Shown: one piece after another, positions 1 through 9,574 of the stretch
How the letters are laid out: the number at the start of each line of letters is the position of its first letter
How positions within the stretch are numbered: the first letter of the stretch is position 1
Source of the DNA: an uncultured Dysgonomonas sp.
GTDB taxonomy: Bacteria; Bacteroidota; Bacteroidia; Bacteroidales; Dysgonomonadaceae
Length of the DNA: 48,709 bases
NCBI GenBank assembly: GCA_945273835.1
Contig: CALYPL010000015.1
Coordinates: 1 to 48,709 of the forward strand
Direction of reading: 5' to 3'
Program-made: the position numbers and the translations under genes
The notes under the pieces: model-generated
What the model saw: only the letters and a program-made list of their open reading frames with translations
Told to the model about the DNA's origin: nothing
The model's database searches: none

Positions 1-458
1 ACGTCGCTTGGACTGTCAGCCTGAACGACAACGTAATTCATTTTATTTGCCCACTCCTGCTCAATGCCGATACAAATATACTTGTCTTCATTTTCAGGAT
101 AAGGAATAACAATGCCTGATTGAGCTGAAGAATACCCTCCTCCCAACTTAGAATAAATTTTAGTACCTACACCATTCCATATATTCACACCGTTGGAATA
201 AAACAACAAATTACCGTCATTATCTGAAATTGCAAAAACTCCTTCAAGGTTAGACATAGAGGTTCTAAAAACTCCGGGCATATTTTCTAACATTTTGTCC
301 GGATTACCATTCACTCCTATTCCCTGAAAACTGCGCAATTTATCTTGCTGCCATGTCAATCCGGCATTATCACCCAACGTCCAATTATAAGTTTGTTTTT
401 GCGAACATAGGGTATAAGAATAAATTATGAATAAAAAAATAAATAAAATGTGTTTCAT
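1..458 (-). CDS. Exported protein, N-terminal fragment (T9SS/gliding-type N-domain)
   Basis: The reading frame starts at the ATG at 458-456 and runs off the left edge without a stop, so about 152 residues are visible and the C-terminus is missing. Residues 1-19 are a signal peptide (MKHILFIFLFIIYSYTLCS). After it come a WTLGDNAGL block and SDNDGNLLFYSNGVNIWN (about residues 78-95), then a QSGIVIPYP block. This pattern (tryptophan, GxxAGL, then GNLLFY-DG-xWN) is what I know from the N-terminal domain of large Bacteroidota surface proteins that end in a type IX secretion sorting domain. The C-terminal sorting domain would lie outside the window, so secretion by T9SS is inference. Function is otherwise unknown. 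It is transcribed away from the adjacent nuclease-like gene's 3' end, with a 113-base gap that shows nothing clear. Confidence 0.7.
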   Translation of the reverse strand, partial: MKHILFIFLFIIYSYTLCSQKQTYNWTLGDNAGLTWQQDKLRSFQGIGVNGNPDKMLENMPGVFRTSMSNLEGVFAISDNDGNLLFYSNGVNIWNGVGTKIYSKLGGGYSSAQSGIVIPYPENEDKYICIGIEQEWANKMNYVVVQADSPSD

Positions 459-571
459 TTAAGTTATACTTTAAAACAATCACCAACAACAGAAAAGGAA
501 ATTGAGGTCTTATCTTAAATATTATTAGATCGGATCGTAAAATTAAATAACTTTTATTCCTCCACAAACAA

Positions 572-1027
572 TTAACATAATAATTCTGTGAAGTTTGGTA
601 TAAATTTTAGGTAAGAAAAGGTCTGGTTTTCATAGTCCATAAGGCAACAATAATGATTAATACCATTAGAAACTATTAAATATCTCACTCTTAGCACAAT
701 ATTATAGCGGACAACTTGTTCAAAAACTTGTTGGGTTATCTTTACTTCAGGAGCCTTATATTCGACAATTACTAAAGGTGTCAAATGGCTGTTGTAAACC
801 ACCGTGTCACAACGCTTCATGAGACCGTTCAAATTTATCTGCATCTCATTTGCAATGAGGTTTGGCGGAAATTTTTTTTCAGTTATTAGATAATTGACAA
901 AATGCTGCCTTACCCATTCTTCGGGTGTAAGCGATACGTATTTGCGTCGCAAGCCGTCGAAAACCATAAGTTTATCGTCAATTTTTTTTACCTTAACATT
1001 GAAGGGAGGCAGATTTAACTGATACAT
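572..1027 (-). CDS. HsdR N-terminal domain protein, small nuclease-like
   Basis: A 151-residue protein that matches the N-terminal nuclease domain of type I restriction R subunits, as found in stand-alone form in many Bacteroidota. The PD-(D/E)XK core seems intact: Asp74 in KRCDT, then VEYKAP giving Glu89-x-Lys91, followed by the helix QVFEQVVRYN that carries the usual Q-x-x-x-Y/N pattern. There is no helicase domain, methylase or specificity subunit nearby, so this is not a restriction system by itself. It faces AMP nucleosidase across a 59-base divergent gap containing candidate -7 elements for both directions (minus-strand match at 1062-1069). Role unknown; DNA repair or recycling is only a guess. 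Confidence 0.8.
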   Translation of the reverse strand: MYQLNLPPFNVKVKKIDDKLMVFDGLRRKYVSLTPEEWVRQHFVNYLITEKKFPPNLIANEMQINLNGLMKRCDTVVYNSHLTPLVIVEYKAPEVKITQQVFEQVVRYNIVLRVRYLIVSNGINHYCCLMDYENQTFSYLKFIPNFTELLC

Positions 1028-1031
1028 TTAC

Positions 1032-1039
1032 TACCTTTG
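1032..1039 (+). promoter_or_regulatory. Candidate -7 promoter element for amn
   Basis: TACCTTTG is an exact match to the Bacteroidota -7 consensus TAnnTTTG, placed 47 bases before the amn ATG. No good TTTG -33 element is visible at the expected distance, so confidence is moderate. Confidence 0.45.
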
Positions 1040-1086
1040 TTTGTTATATTATCAATTATAACAAAAATAATAAAGATTATCATCGT

Positions 1087-1860
1087 ATGAAAACGAAAGA
1101 AGAAATTGTTGCAAACTGGTTGCCTCGTTACACCAAAAGACCGCTTACACAGTTTACCAAATATATATTGTTGACTAATTTCAGTCGTTATGTAGAAATA
1201 TTCGCCGAACATTTCAACGTGCCTATAATGGGGCTTGATGGTAATATGCCGAATGCAGTGGCTGAAGGCATTACAATTATCAACTTTGGAATGGGTAGTG
1301 CTAATGCAGCAACAATCATGGATCTTCTCAGTGCCATTAAACCTGAAGCAGTTTTGTTTCTTGGCAAATGTGGTGGAACTAAAATACATAATAAAGTCGG
1401 AGATTTCATTTTACCGATTGCAGCTATTAGGGGCGAAGGTACATCAAACGATTATTTTCCACCGGAAGTGCCGTCATTGCCCGCATTCAGCCTATTACGT
1501 TCCGTGTCTTCAACAATCCGCAATTTCGGTTATGATTATTGGACAGGCACTGTTTATACCACCAATCGCCGTGTTTGGGAATATGATGGCGATTTTAAAA
1601 ATTATCTGCGTAAAATTCGTGTCATGGCGGTTGATATGGAAACTGCTACGCTCTTTACCTGTGGATTTGCAAACAAAATACCGACCGGAGCTTTATTATT
1701 GGTATCCGATCAGCCGATGATTTCTGATGGTGTAAAAACCGAAAAAAGCGACAACGAGGTAACTAAAAATTTTGTGAAAACCCATGTTGAAATCGGTATT
1801 GAATCATTGTTAATCCTTATCAACAACGGTCAGACTGTTAAACATTTGCGATTTGAATAA
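1087..1860 (+). CDS. amn: AMP nucleosidase
   Basis: 257 residues, the length of the short Bacteroidota AMP nucleosidase, which hydrolyses AMP to adenine and ribose 5-phosphate in the cytoplasm. It belongs to the nucleoside phosphorylase/MTAN superfamily. Visible are the glycine-rich INFGMGSANAAT segment (about 65-76), FLGKCGGTK, and the substrate-binding VDMETAT (Glu185) followed by SDQPM (Asp208) that binds the base. The long N-terminal regulatory domain of the enterobacterial Amn is absent. The ATG at 1087 is the only start that includes the conserved WLPRYT opening. holA follows after 5 bases, so the two are probably co-transcribed. Confidence 0.88.
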   Translation: MKTKEEIVANWLPRYTKRPLTQFTKYILLTNFSRYVEIFAEHFNVPIMGLDGNMPNAVAEGITIINFGMGSANAATIMDLLSAIKPEAVLFLGKCGGTKIHNKVGDFILPIAAIRGEGTSNDYFPPEVPSLPAFSLLRSVSSTIRNFGYDYWTGTVYTTNRRVWEYDGDFKNYLRKIRVMAVDMETATLFTCGFANKIPTGALLLVSDQPMISDGVKTEKSDNEVTKNFVKTHVEIGIESLLILINNGQTVKHLRFE

Positions 1861-1865
1861 ATTCT

Positions 1866-2870
1866 ATGAGTTTCGAGCTGATAAAAGAAGATATACGGAA
1901 TCGCAGATTTAAGCCTGTCTACTTATTGATGGGCGAAGAGCCTTATTATATTGATGAACTTACTGAAATGTTCATCAACAGCGTTATGCCGGAAGAAGAG
2001 CGTGCTTTTAACCAAACCATTCTTTATGGTAAAGACACGGACGCTGGTCAGTTAATCAATCTGGCACGCAGTTTTCCGATGATGTCAGAACATCAATTGA
2101 TTGTTCTAAAGGAAGCGCAGAATTTGGATAAGATTGAACAACTTGAACTGTACGTTAAAAATCCACTGCCCAGTACAATTCTTGTTCTGAATTACAAAAA
2201 TGGCACACTCGACAAACGTAAAAAATTGTATGCCGAGATTTCTAAAAACGGCCAGATTTTTCAATCGGACAAAATACCTGAATATAAGATACCAGCTTTT
2301 ATTAATGAGTATCTACGAGAAAAAGGGTTGAAAATAGATCAGAAGTCGGCTCAAATGTTAACGGATTATTTGGGTAATGACCTTAGTAAAATCACCAACG
2401 AGATTGATAAACTACGCATATTTATGCCTCAGGGTCAGACGCAAATTACGGCTGAACTGATTGAGCAGAATATTGGCATCAGCAAAGATTTCAACAACTT
2501 TGAATTATTGAAAGCCTTGGTTGATAAAAACATATACAAAGTTAATCAGATAGCAGACTATTTTGAGAAGAATCCGAAAAACAACCCGATGATAATGACG
2601 TTGTCAGTATTATTCAATTTCTTCAGCAATCTGATGATTTGTTATTGGGCTAAAGATAAATCGGACAAAGGGCTTGCCGCCGAACTGGGTTTACGAAGCC
2701 CTTACCAGGGACGCGATTACGCTCAAGCTATACGTAATTATAATGCCTTTAAATGTATGGAAATAATATCGCTTCTTCGGACTTACGATGCTAAAAGCAA
2801 AGGGGTTGATAATGTTTCTGTACCTGACGGTGAGTTATTGAAAGAATTGCTATTCAAGATCACACATTGA
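1866..2870 (+). CDS. holA: DNA polymerase III subunit delta
   Basis: A 334-residue delta subunit of the clamp loader, which opens the beta clamp during replication. It starts with the conserved pattern PVYLLMGEEPYYIDEL (residues about 17-32), the degenerate P-loop of this family, and continues with the delta N-domain, the ITNEIDKL helix of the lid domain and the alpha-helical C-terminal collar. Length is normal for Bacteroidota. It lies 5 bases after amn. Its last 11 bases overlap the 3' end of convergent menA, so no room for a separate terminator exists between them. Confidence 0.93.
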   Translation: MSFELIKEDIRNRRFKPVYLLMGEEPYYIDELTEMFINSVMPEEERAFNQTILYGKDTDAGQLINLARSFPMMSEHQLIVLKEAQNLDKIEQLELYVKNPLPSTILVLNYKNGTLDKRKKLYAEISKNGQIFQSDKIPEYKIPAFINEYLREKGLKIDQKSAQMLTDYLGNDLSKITNEIDKLRIFMPQGQTQITAELIEQNIGISKDFNNFELLKALVDKNIYKVNQIADYFEKNPKNNPMIMTLSVLFNFFSNLMICYWAKDKSDKGLAAELGLRSPYQGRDYAQAIRNYNAFKCMEIISLLRTYDAKSKGVDNVSVPDGELLKELLFKITH

Positions 2871-3765
2871 TGCATACCGAAAATAAAAGCGAAAGGAAGA
2901 ATGTTGATATTGAAGTGAATTTCAGATAAGGATCAAGCAACTTATTTTCTTGCAACTTGAATATATTTCCTATAATTTTCACAAAAGGCAGAAACATAAT
3001 AAAGTAGAGATACTGATACCATTCATGCAAATAGATAATTCCGAATATGATAAAGCAGACAAACATGCCAAAATAAAGTAGAAGCTGATAATATTTCGCT
3101 CCCGTTAATCCAAGGCGGATAGGTACAGTGATTTTACCCGAAGCTTTATCATTTTCAATATCCCGCATATTATTAATATTCAGAACAGCAGAAGACAATA
3201 GACCTAATCCGACAGCCGGCAGAACTGAACGGAAATCGAGCGTGTGCGTATGCAGAAAATATGTACCGATAACAGGTACAGGTCCGAAAAAAAGAAACGC
3301 AAATATATCCCCCAAACCTCTGTATCCGTATGGGTTATTACCCGTTGTATATTTCATTGCAGCCACAATGGAAATAGCTCCCAACAATATGAAAAAAAGG
3401 ATGTAAAAGATATTCATAAATTGCAAAGCCTCGTATATCAACGCTAATCCGCATAACAAAGACAAAACGATGACAATATATATAGCTTTTTTCATCTCAG
3501 ATGGTGAGATAATCCCGCTCTGCACGGCTCGTTCAGGTCCGATACGGTTACCTGTAATATCCGTACCATGCTGATAATCGCCTAAGTCATTAGCCAAATT
3601 TGATAGTAATTGTAATAAAATCGCGGTAAATGTTGCCAAAAGAAAAACGCTTAGGCTAAAAGCCCCTGTGCTCATTGCCAAACCGCTTCCGCAAATCGTA
3701 GTTCCAATTGCAAGAAAAAGAGTTCTTGGACGAAAAGCGGCAATCCATGCTTTAAACTTATTCAT
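2860..3765 (-). CDS. menA: 1,4-dihydroxy-2-naphthoate prenyltransferase
   Basis: A UbiA-family membrane prenyltransferase making demethylmenaquinone from 1,4-dihydroxy-2-naphthoate and a polyprenyl diphosphate. The first aspartate motif is seen in NLANDLGDYQHGTD (about residues 56-69) followed by GPERAVQSG, and the second in NNMRDIENDKASGK near residue 205. About eight hydrophobic segments fill the rest. The frame is open upstream to a TTG at 3780, but I prefer the ATG at 3765 (MNKFKAWIAAFRPRTL), because family members begin just before this W-x-x-x-x-R-P-x-T segment. It is the only menaquinone gene here and follows the MerR gene by 29 bases. Confidence 0.9.
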   Translation of the reverse strand: MNKFKAWIAAFRPRTLFLAIGTTICGSGLAMSTGAFSLSVFLLATFTAILLQLLSNLANDLGDYQHGTDITGNRIGPERAVQSGIISPSEMKKAIYIVIVLSLLCGLALIYEALQFMNIFYILFFILLGAISIVAAMKYTTGNNPYGYRGLGDIFAFLFFGPVPVIGTYFLHTHTLDFRSVLPAVGLGLLSSAVLNINNMRDIENDKASGKITVPIRLGLTGAKYYQLLLYFGMFVCFIIFGIIYLHEWYQYLYFIMFLPFVKIIGNIFKLQENKLLDPYLKFTSISTFFLSLLFSVCINV

Positions 3766-3794
3766 ATATAATTTTGGCAATATGTTTAAAGAAA

Positions 3795-4148
3795 CTATTC
3801 TTCTAAAGAATCGAACTGTTTTTCAATTTCTTTCAATTCACGTCTTATAATTTCGAGTTTTTCGATAGCTTCAATCTTCCGGCTATATTCATCTTTACGT
3901 TGTCTGAGCATTTGGCGAGCACCTTCAAGTTTCATGCCTTTTTCTTTCACAAGATGAAAGACCAATGCAATATTATTTATATCCTCTTTAGAATACTGTC
4001 TTGTGCCACCTTCCGATTTACGAGGCTTGATGGTCGATTTAAATTCTTTTTCCCACGACCTTAATAAGGCTTGGGTTACGCCAAAATGATCTGCAACCTC
4101 TTTGATGGAATAGTATAATCGGGAACTGTTTTCTAAATCAATTTTCAT
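3795..4148 (-). CDS. MerR family transcriptional regulator
   Basis: 117 residues. An N-terminal MerR-type winged helix (about 12-75) reads YSIKEVADHFGVTQALLRSWEKEF, then GGTRQYSKEDI, the hallmark of the second wing. The rest is a charged coiled coil for dimerisation, with no effector-binding domain and no cysteines for metal sensing. This short type is common beside M23 peptidase genes in Bacteroidota. It starts 15 bases after the peptidase gene ends, so the two are probably one transcript that may continue into menA. The signal it responds to is unknown. Confidence 0.88.
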   Translation of the reverse strand: MKIDLENSSRLYYSIKEVADHFGVTQALLRSWEKEFKSTIKPRKSEGGTRQYSKEDINNIALVFHLVKEKGMKLEGARQMLRQRKDEYSRKIEAIEKLEIIRRELKEIEKQFDSLEE

Positions 4149-4163
4149 ACTCTTACCAATCCG

Positions 4164-5135
4164 TTAATCCATAACCTGACCACGATTAGAAGTCACACGC
4201 AACATTTCGTCATATTCTTCAGGTGTCTGATCCATAAAATAATATTTCGCAGGATTATCGGGTCGACCTTTCACATGTACTTCGTAATGGAGATGAGGAC
4301 CTGTCGACTTACCTGTATTACCCACCTCTGCAATCAATTCGCCTCGTTTTATTTTCTGTCCTACGCGTACCTTATATTCGCTCAGGTGAGCATAAAGCGT
4401 CTGAAAATCATAGCCGTGATCAATGATAATACATTTTCCGTAACCTTGCTTCCAATCAGAGTAGATCACCGTTCCGGCACCCGTTGCATAAACATGTGTA
4501 CCGATTTTTGAAGTGAAATCCATTCCTGCATGAAATCGGGGAGTACCATAAATCGGGTCGATACGCATACCGTATCCCGAAGCTACACGCGACAAATCCC
4601 GACCCGATACAGGTTGGATAGACGGGATATGTTTTAAACGGTCTTTCTGATTTTTTGCAAGCCCCAAAATTTCGTCAAACGAATTGGATTGAACATATAA
4701 CTGCTTAGACAAATAATCCATTTTCTGTGCAGTCTGCACTATCATTTCGGGATTCGATAAGGACATCAATTCATCATATCTGTTCATACTCCCTACCCCC
4801 GATGTACGGATAGAGGGCGAAATAGGATCAGCATGGTAAATGGCTCGATACATATTATCGTCACGCTGTTGCATATCTTTCAGTACATCAATAGCATGAT
4901 CTATACGTTTCGATATTAACTGATTTTGAGTTCTGAGCAATTGTATCTCCTGCTCCTGCTCCTTTTCTTTGGGCGAACCAAAAAAATAGTCAAATCCCCA
5001 AAACAAGATAATACCGATTACTATACCAGACAATAAATGCCTGAATACAGTAAATAATCTGTCTTTAAATTTCGGATATACCCGTTCATAAGATAGGGAT
5101 TGAGGATTGTATCTGAAAAAAACTTTTCGTTTCAT
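4164..5135 (-). CDS. M23 family murein endopeptidase
   Basis: 323 residues. An N-terminal cytoplasmic patch rich in basic and aromatic residues (MKRKVFFRYNPQSLSYERVY) precedes one membrane segment (about 33-50), a coiled-coil stretch (55-90) and a C-terminal LytM/M23 domain (about 200-300). The zinc ligands are present: HAGMDF supplies His and Asp, and HLHYEV supplies the last His, with the upstream YAHLS. All catalytic residues are intact, so it should be an active peptidoglycan peptidase rather than an EnvC-type activator. It is anchored in the inner membrane, facing the periplasm. A strong promoter match lies just upstream (5175-5206). Confidence 0.9.
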   Translation of the reverse strand: MKRKVFFRYNPQSLSYERVYPKFKDRLFTVFRHLLSGIVIGIILFWGFDYFFGSPKEKEQEQEIQLLRTQNQLISKRIDHAIDVLKDMQQRDDNMYRAIYHADPISPSIRTSGVGSMNRYDELMSLSNPEMIVQTAQKMDYLSKQLYVQSNSFDEILGLAKNQKDRLKHIPSIQPVSGRDLSRVASGYGMRIDPIYGTPRFHAGMDFTSKIGTHVYATGAGTVIYSDWKQGYGKCIIIDHGYDFQTLYAHLSEYKVRVGQKIKRGELIAEVGNTGKSTGPHLHYEVHVKGRPDNPAKYYFMDQTPEEYDEMLRVTSNRGQVMD

Positions 5136-5173
5136 ATATCTATGAATCGGGTAATTTTACACGTTAGGGTTCA

Positions 5174-5206
5174 GCAAAAATAAACTTTTTCGATTATTTT
5201 TGCAAA
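5174..5206. promoter_or_regulatory. Symmetric divergent promoter region, M23 peptidase / alaS
   Basis: GCAAAAATAA (5174-5183) and TTATTTTTGC (5194-5203) form a 10-base inverted repeat. Read on the minus strand it gives TTTG (5206-5203), a 20-base spacer, then TATTTTTG (5182-5175), a full Bacteroidota -33/-7 promoter about 40 bases before the M23 gene. Read on the plus strand the other arm gives TATTTTTG (5195-5202), about 57 bases before alaS, but without a clear -33 element. The two promoters overlap, so they may compete. Confidence 0.55.
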
Positions 5207-5258
5207 TTGTATATATTAACAAAGAATAATTGGCAGCTATAAACTCATTACTCAAGAT

Positions 5259-7865
5259 ATGACTTCTAAAGAAATCCGTAATTCATTCAAAGCCTTTTTC
5301 GAAGAAAGAGGGCACAAAATTGTACCGTCAGCACCTATGGTTATAAAAGGTGACCCCACACTGATGTTTACGAATGCCGGAATGAACCAGTTCAAGGATA
5401 TTATTCTTGGCAATACGCCCATCAAATACCCTCGCGTCGCCGACTCGCAGAAGTGTTTGCGCGTAAGTGGAAAACACAACGACTTGGAAGAGGTGGGACA
5501 CGACACGTATCATCATACCATGTTTGAAATGCTCGGAAACTGGTCTTTCGGTGACTATTTTAAGAAAGAAGCCATCGAGTGGGCTTGGGAGTACCTCACG
5601 GAAGTGATCAGGCTTGATAAAGACAGATTATATGTAACTGTTTTTGAAGGTAGTCCCGAAGAAGGTCTATCTCGTGACGATGAAGCTGCCGGTTATTGGG
5701 AAAAATATCTTCCAAAAGAAAGAATTCTCAACGGAAATAAAAAAGACAATTTTTGGGAAATGGGCGATACGGGTCCATGCGGTCCCTGTTCGGAAATACA
5801 TATAGATATACGTTCGGACGAAAGACGTGCTGAGATAGATGGAGCTACGCTGGTTAACAAAGACCCGGACGTGATTGAAATATGGAATCTCGTGTTCATG
5901 CAATATAATCGCAAAGCCGACAAATCGCTTGAACCTCTTCCAGCTAAAGTAATAGACACAGGTATGGGCTTTGAGCGCCTTTGTATGGCAGTTCAAGGCA
6001 AAACCTCTAACTATGACACAGACGTGTTCCAACCTATCATACGAGCTATCGGAGAGCTGACAGGAAGCACTTATGGTTCTGACAAAAAGAAAGATGTAGC
6101 TATGCGTGTTGTAGCAGACCACATACGTACCATCGCTTTCTCAATCACCGACGGACAATTACCATCAAACGCAAAAGCAGGTTATGTGATACGCCGTATA
6201 TTGCGCCGTGCAGTACGATACGGATACACCTTCCTTGGTCAACATCAATCATTTTTATATAAACTTATTCCAACTTTAATTGATACGATGGGTGACGCTT
6301 ATCCTGAGCTTATCCAGCAAAAAACGTTGATTGAAAAAGTAATCAAAGAAGAAGAAGAATCATTCTTACGGACACTTGAGACAGGTATAAAATTATTAGA
6401 AAAACAGATTGCTGAAACGAAAGCCAAAGGACAGAACGAACTGAGTGGCGTGGATGCTTTCACTTTATACGACACTTATGGGTTCCCGCTTGATCTGACA
6501 GAACTTATTCTTCGTGAAAACAACATGACTGTTGACAACAATGGTTTTGATGTAGAAATGAAAAAACAGAAAGAGCGTGCTCGCAATGCAGCTGCTATTG
6601 AAACTGGCGACTGGGTTACATTGAAAGAAGGAGAACAGGAATTTGTCGGATATGATTTCACAGAGTGTGAGGCTGATATTCTCCGTTATCGTAAGGTAAA
6701 ACAAAAAAACAGCGAATATTATCAGATTGTACTCAATCGTACACCTTTTTATGCTGAAATGGGCGGACAGGTTGGAGACAGCGGATGGCTGATAAGCGAC
6801 ACTGAAAAGATTGAAGTGTTTGACACCAAACGTGAAAATAACTTGTCGGTGCATCTGGCAAAAAAATTACCTGAAGATATTACTGCATCATTTGTGGCAC
6901 GTATCAATGCCGATAACCGAACAGCAACAGAATGCAATCATACAGCAACACATTTGTTGCACGAAGCCTTGCGTGAGATTCTGGGCAAACATGTAGAACA
7001 GAAAGGATCTTACGTATCACCTTCTCTTTTGCGTTTCGACTTCTCGCATTTTCAGAAAATGACAGACGAGGAAATTCGCAAAGTCGAACAATTTGTTACA
7101 GCCCGCATCCGTAATGATCTGAAACTTGATGAAAACCGCAATGTACCTATCTCAGAAGCTAAGGCTATGGGAGCTATGGCCCTTTTTGGCGAGAAATACG
7201 GAGAAGAAGTACGTGTAGTCCGTTTTGGTGATTCAGTTGAACTTTGCGGGGGTACACACATTTCGTCAACAGGTCGTATCGGCACATTCCGTATTATAAA
7301 CGAAAGTTCCATTGCAGCAGGTATTCGCCGTATCGAGGCTATTACCGCTCAAACAGCTGAAGATTTCTTGTATGCTCAACAAGATGTATTGAACGAAATC
7401 AGAGAGTTGATGCATAATACACCTAATCTTGTTCAGTCGTTACGCAAATTCTTTGAAGAAAACGCCGAAATGAAAAAGCAGGCTGATGAATATCTGAAAG
7501 AAAAAACAGCTCAACTCAAGGATGTTGTCATCAAAAGCAAACAGGTTATACACGGAATTGACGTGTTTATGGTTAAAGGTCCTTTCCCTGCTGATGTTGT
7601 GAAAGACATAGCATTCCAAATTCACGGACAATTTACCGAACATAGTGTTTTTGTAGGTATAACCGACAATGAAAACAAGCCGATGCTTACACTTATGATA
7701 AGTAAAGACCTTGTTGAAAAAGGTATGAATGCCTCGCAAATTGTTAGGGATGCTGCTAAGCACATTCAAGGTGGAGGTGGAGGACAGCCTCATTTCGCTA
7801 CGGCAGGCGGTAAAAACATCAACGGTCTTGACAAGGCTTTGGATGAAATTTTAAGCAAAATTTAA
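5259..7865 (+). CDS. alaS: Alanine--tRNA ligase
   Basis: 868 residues, full length. It charges tRNA-Ala and clears mischarged Ser and Gly. The class II catalytic core opens with [18 protein letters not shown] and contains the [16 protein letters not shown] segment and motif 2. The editing domain has the zinc set [11 protein letters not shown] (about residue 558) and CGGTH (about residue 661). The C-terminal C-Ala domain ends in the glycine-rich [14 protein letters not shown]. Nothing is missing. Many long reverse-strand frames cross this gene, but they are shadows of its codon use. A long hairpin terminator follows the stop. Confidence 0.97.
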   Translation: MTSKEIRNSFKAFFEERGHKIVPSAPMVIKGDPTLMFTNAGMNQFKDIILGNTPIKYPRVADSQKCLRVSGKHNDLEEVGHDTYHHTMFEMLGNWSFGDYFKKEAIEWAWEYLTEVIRLDKDRLYVTVFEGSPEEGLSRDDEAAGYWEKYLPKERILNGNKKDNFWEMGDTGPCGPCSEIHIDIRSDERRAEIDGATLVNKDPDVIEIWNLVFMQYNRKADKSLEPLPAKVIDTGMGFERLCMAVQGKTSNYDTDVFQPIIRAIGELTGSTYGSDKKKDVAMRVVADHIRTIAFSITDGQLPSNAKAGYVIRRILRRAVRYGYTFLGQHQSFLYKLIPTLIDTMGDAYPELIQQKTLIEKVIKEEEESFLRTLETGIKLLEKQIAETKAKGQNELSGVDAFTLYDTYGFPLDLTELILRENNMTVDNNGFDVEMKKQKERARNAAAIETGDWVTLKEGEQEFVGYDFTECEADILRYRKVKQKNSEYYQIVLNRTPFYAEMGGQVGDSGWLISDTEKIEVFDTKRENNLSVHLAKKLPEDITASFVARINADNRTATECNHTATHLLHEALREILGKHVEQKGSYVSPSLLRFDFSHFQKMTDEEIRKVEQFVTARIRNDLKLDENRNVPISEAKAMGAMALFGEKYGEEVRVVRFGDSVELCGGTHISSTGRIGTFRIINESSIAAGIRRIEAITAQTAEDFLYAQQDVLNEIRELMHNTPNLVQSLRKFFEENAEMKKQADEYLKEKTAQLKDVVIKSKQVIHGIDVFMVKGPFPADVVKDIAFQIHGQFTEHSVFVGITDNENKPMLTLMISKDLVEKGMNASQIVRDAAKHIQGGGGGQPHFATAGGKNINGLDKALDEILSKI

Positions 7866-7883
7866 TTTCCATATACAGTTATA

Positions 7884-7916
7884 AATATAGGCTGACTCAT
7901 TGAGTCAGCCTATATT
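7884..7916. terminator. Bidirectional terminator-like hairpin after alaS
   Basis: AATATAGGCTGACTCA (7884-7899) is exactly complementary to TGAGTCAGCCTATATT (7901-7916), a 16-base inverted repeat around one base. It sits between the convergent alaS and HerA-like genes. The flanks are AT-rich but there is no long T-run, so it may stop both transcripts or only protect 3' ends. Confidence 0.65.
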
Positions 7917-7943
7917 GTATACAAATCATAGATCGAAAGATTT

Positions 7944-9449
7944 TTATCTACTTTTCTTTGATTTTTTATTTTCCTTGATTGATGAATTTATAAATTGTCT
8001 AAGAATCGGTATTATCAAACCTGAAAAAACACTTAGAAAAACACGAAATATATCTCTTTTAGTTTGACTGCCCGACCGTTTTGCTTCTTGTTGCTTTTGT
8101 TTGTCAAGTTTATCTTTTTCTTTATCTTCCTTCAGTTGCTCTTTTGCGTTAGCGGCATTGTCTAATTCTTCTCCTAACTTTTCATAAGCCGTAGTACGAT
8201 CTTTGGCTTCGGCATAAAAACGGTATAAAACTGAGGATTTAATCATTTTATTCCGAACTGTCTCATCAAGTGGTCCGATTTGTCCTTCTGGTGGCAAAAT
8301 AAAAGCTCTTTCTACGGGTTCAGGAACACCTTTCGCATCAAGAAATGACACCAATGCTTCGCCCGTACCAAGTTCTGATATGGCTTTTTCCGTATCATAT
8401 GCAGGATTGGAACGAAATGTTTGGGCTGCAACTTTCAGTGCTTTTTGATCTTTAGGTGTATAAGCGCGAAGAGCGTGTTGAACTCGATTACCTAATTGTC
8501 CTAATACGGAATCGGGAATGTCCGAAGGAGATTGCGATATAAAATATATACCTACTCCTTTTGAACGAATCAAACGAACAACTTGCGCTATTTTCTCTAA
8601 CAATATTTTAGGGGCATCATTAAATAAAAGATGCGCTTCATCAAAAAAGAAAACCAGCTTTGGCTTATCTGGATCGCCCACTTCGGGCAATACTTCAAAT
8701 AATTTAGTCATCAGCCAAAGCAAGAATGTAGAATAGACTTTTGGGGAATTCATCAGTTTATCCGATGCTAAAATATTGATAACGCCTTTGCCATTTTCTG
8801 TTTGAATGAGGTCATCTATGTTAAGACTGGGTTCACCGAAAAACTGCCCTACTCCACCTTGTTCTAAAGTTATCAATCCTCGTTGTATCGCACCGATACT
8901 TGCCACCGATATGTTACCGTAAGCCGATATAAACTTCGATGTATCGCTACCTACATATTCAAGCATCTTCTTCAAGTCTTTCAGGTCGATCAACTCCCAA
9001 TCATTGTCTTTGGCTATTTTAAAGATTATGGTAAGTACTGCTGATTGTGTATCGTTCAAATTCAACAGGCGGGCTAAGAGCAATGCTCCCATATCTTCTA
9101 TGGTAGCTCTTACAGGTATTCCTTGTTCTCCGAAAACATCCCAGAATTGTACAGGAAATGCCTGAAATTTGAATCCTTTATCAGCAAGTTTGTATTGCTC
9201 TACACGTTTTACAACACTTTCTTTATTTCCTCCAACTGCTGCCACTCCTGACAGGTCTCCTTTTACGTCTGCTGCAAAAACAGGTACCCCAGCTTGACTA
9301 AATGTTTCGGCTAATGTTTGTAGCGTTACGGTCTTTCCTGTTCCGGTTGAGCCGGTAATAAGTCCATGCCTATTTGCCATTTTCATTTCCATGCAGACCT
9401 CTTTGTCTGCTGAAATGGCTATGTATGGTCTTTGTTGATTATCGAACAT
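7944..9449 (-). CDS. HerA-like ATPase (DUF853 family)
   Basis: 501 residues of the DUF853/YjgR family, P-loop ATPases related to HerA and FtsK DNA translocases. Walker A is GSTGTGKT (about 32-39) and Walker [13 protein letters not shown] (about 265-276). The sensor segment [17 protein letters not shown] and an arginine-finger region follow. The C-terminus is a basic, lysine-rich tail with one hydrophobic stretch ([14 protein letters not shown]), which is less usual and may be a membrane contact. No nuclease (NurA-like) partner lies next to it. The cellular role of this family is not well established. Confidence 0.85.
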   Translation of the reverse strand: MFDNQQRPYIAISADKEVCMEMKMANRHGLITGSTGTGKTVTLQTLAETFSQAGVPVFAADVKGDLSGVAAVGGNKESVVKRVEQYKLADKGFKFQAFPVQFWDVFGEQGIPVRATIEDMGALLLARLLNLNDTQSAVLTIIFKIAKDNDWELIDLKDLKKMLEYVGSDTSKFISAYGNISVASIGAIQRGLITLEQGGVGQFFGEPSLNIDDLIQTENGKGVINILASDKLMNSPKVYSTFLLWLMTKLFEVLPEVGDPDKPKLVFFFDEAHLLFNDAPKILLEKIAQVVRLIRSKGVGIYFISQSPSDIPDSVLGQLGNRVQHALRAYTPKDQKALKVAAQTFRSNPAYDTEKAISELGTGEALVSFLDAKGVPEPVERAFILPPEGQIGPLDETVRNKMIKSSVLYRFYAEAKDRTTAYEKLGEELDNAANAKEQLKEDKEKDKLDKQKQQEAKRSGSQTKRDIFRVFLSVFSGLIIPILRQFINSSIKENKKSKKSR

Positions 9450-9538
9450 TGATTATTTGATTATTATTTTATACTAATATAAAAAATAAAAATAAAGAAT
9501 GTTAGTGTGGTTGTGTTTATTTTTTTGTTTGCGGTTAA

Positions 9539-9574
9539 AAAAAACGCTGAAGAATTAAATCTTCAGCGTTTTTT
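9539..9574 (-). terminator. Intrinsic terminator of dnaA
   Basis: Arms 9539-9553 and 9560-9574 pair over 15 bases around GCTGAAGA, and the minus-strand transcript ends in a U-run. The dnaA stop codon (9557-9555) lies in the loop, so the hairpin begins inside the last dnaA codons. Confidence 0.85.

Noticed and set aside
572-1027. Restriction-modification or defence system
   Set aside because: Only the HsdR N-domain is present; no methylase, specificity or motor subunit is in the window.
5252-7793. Several long reverse-strand open frames across alaS, for example 5667-6122, 6465-6854 and 7440-7793
   Set aside because: They lie wholly within a complete alaS, have no family motifs, and are common shadows of codon bias.
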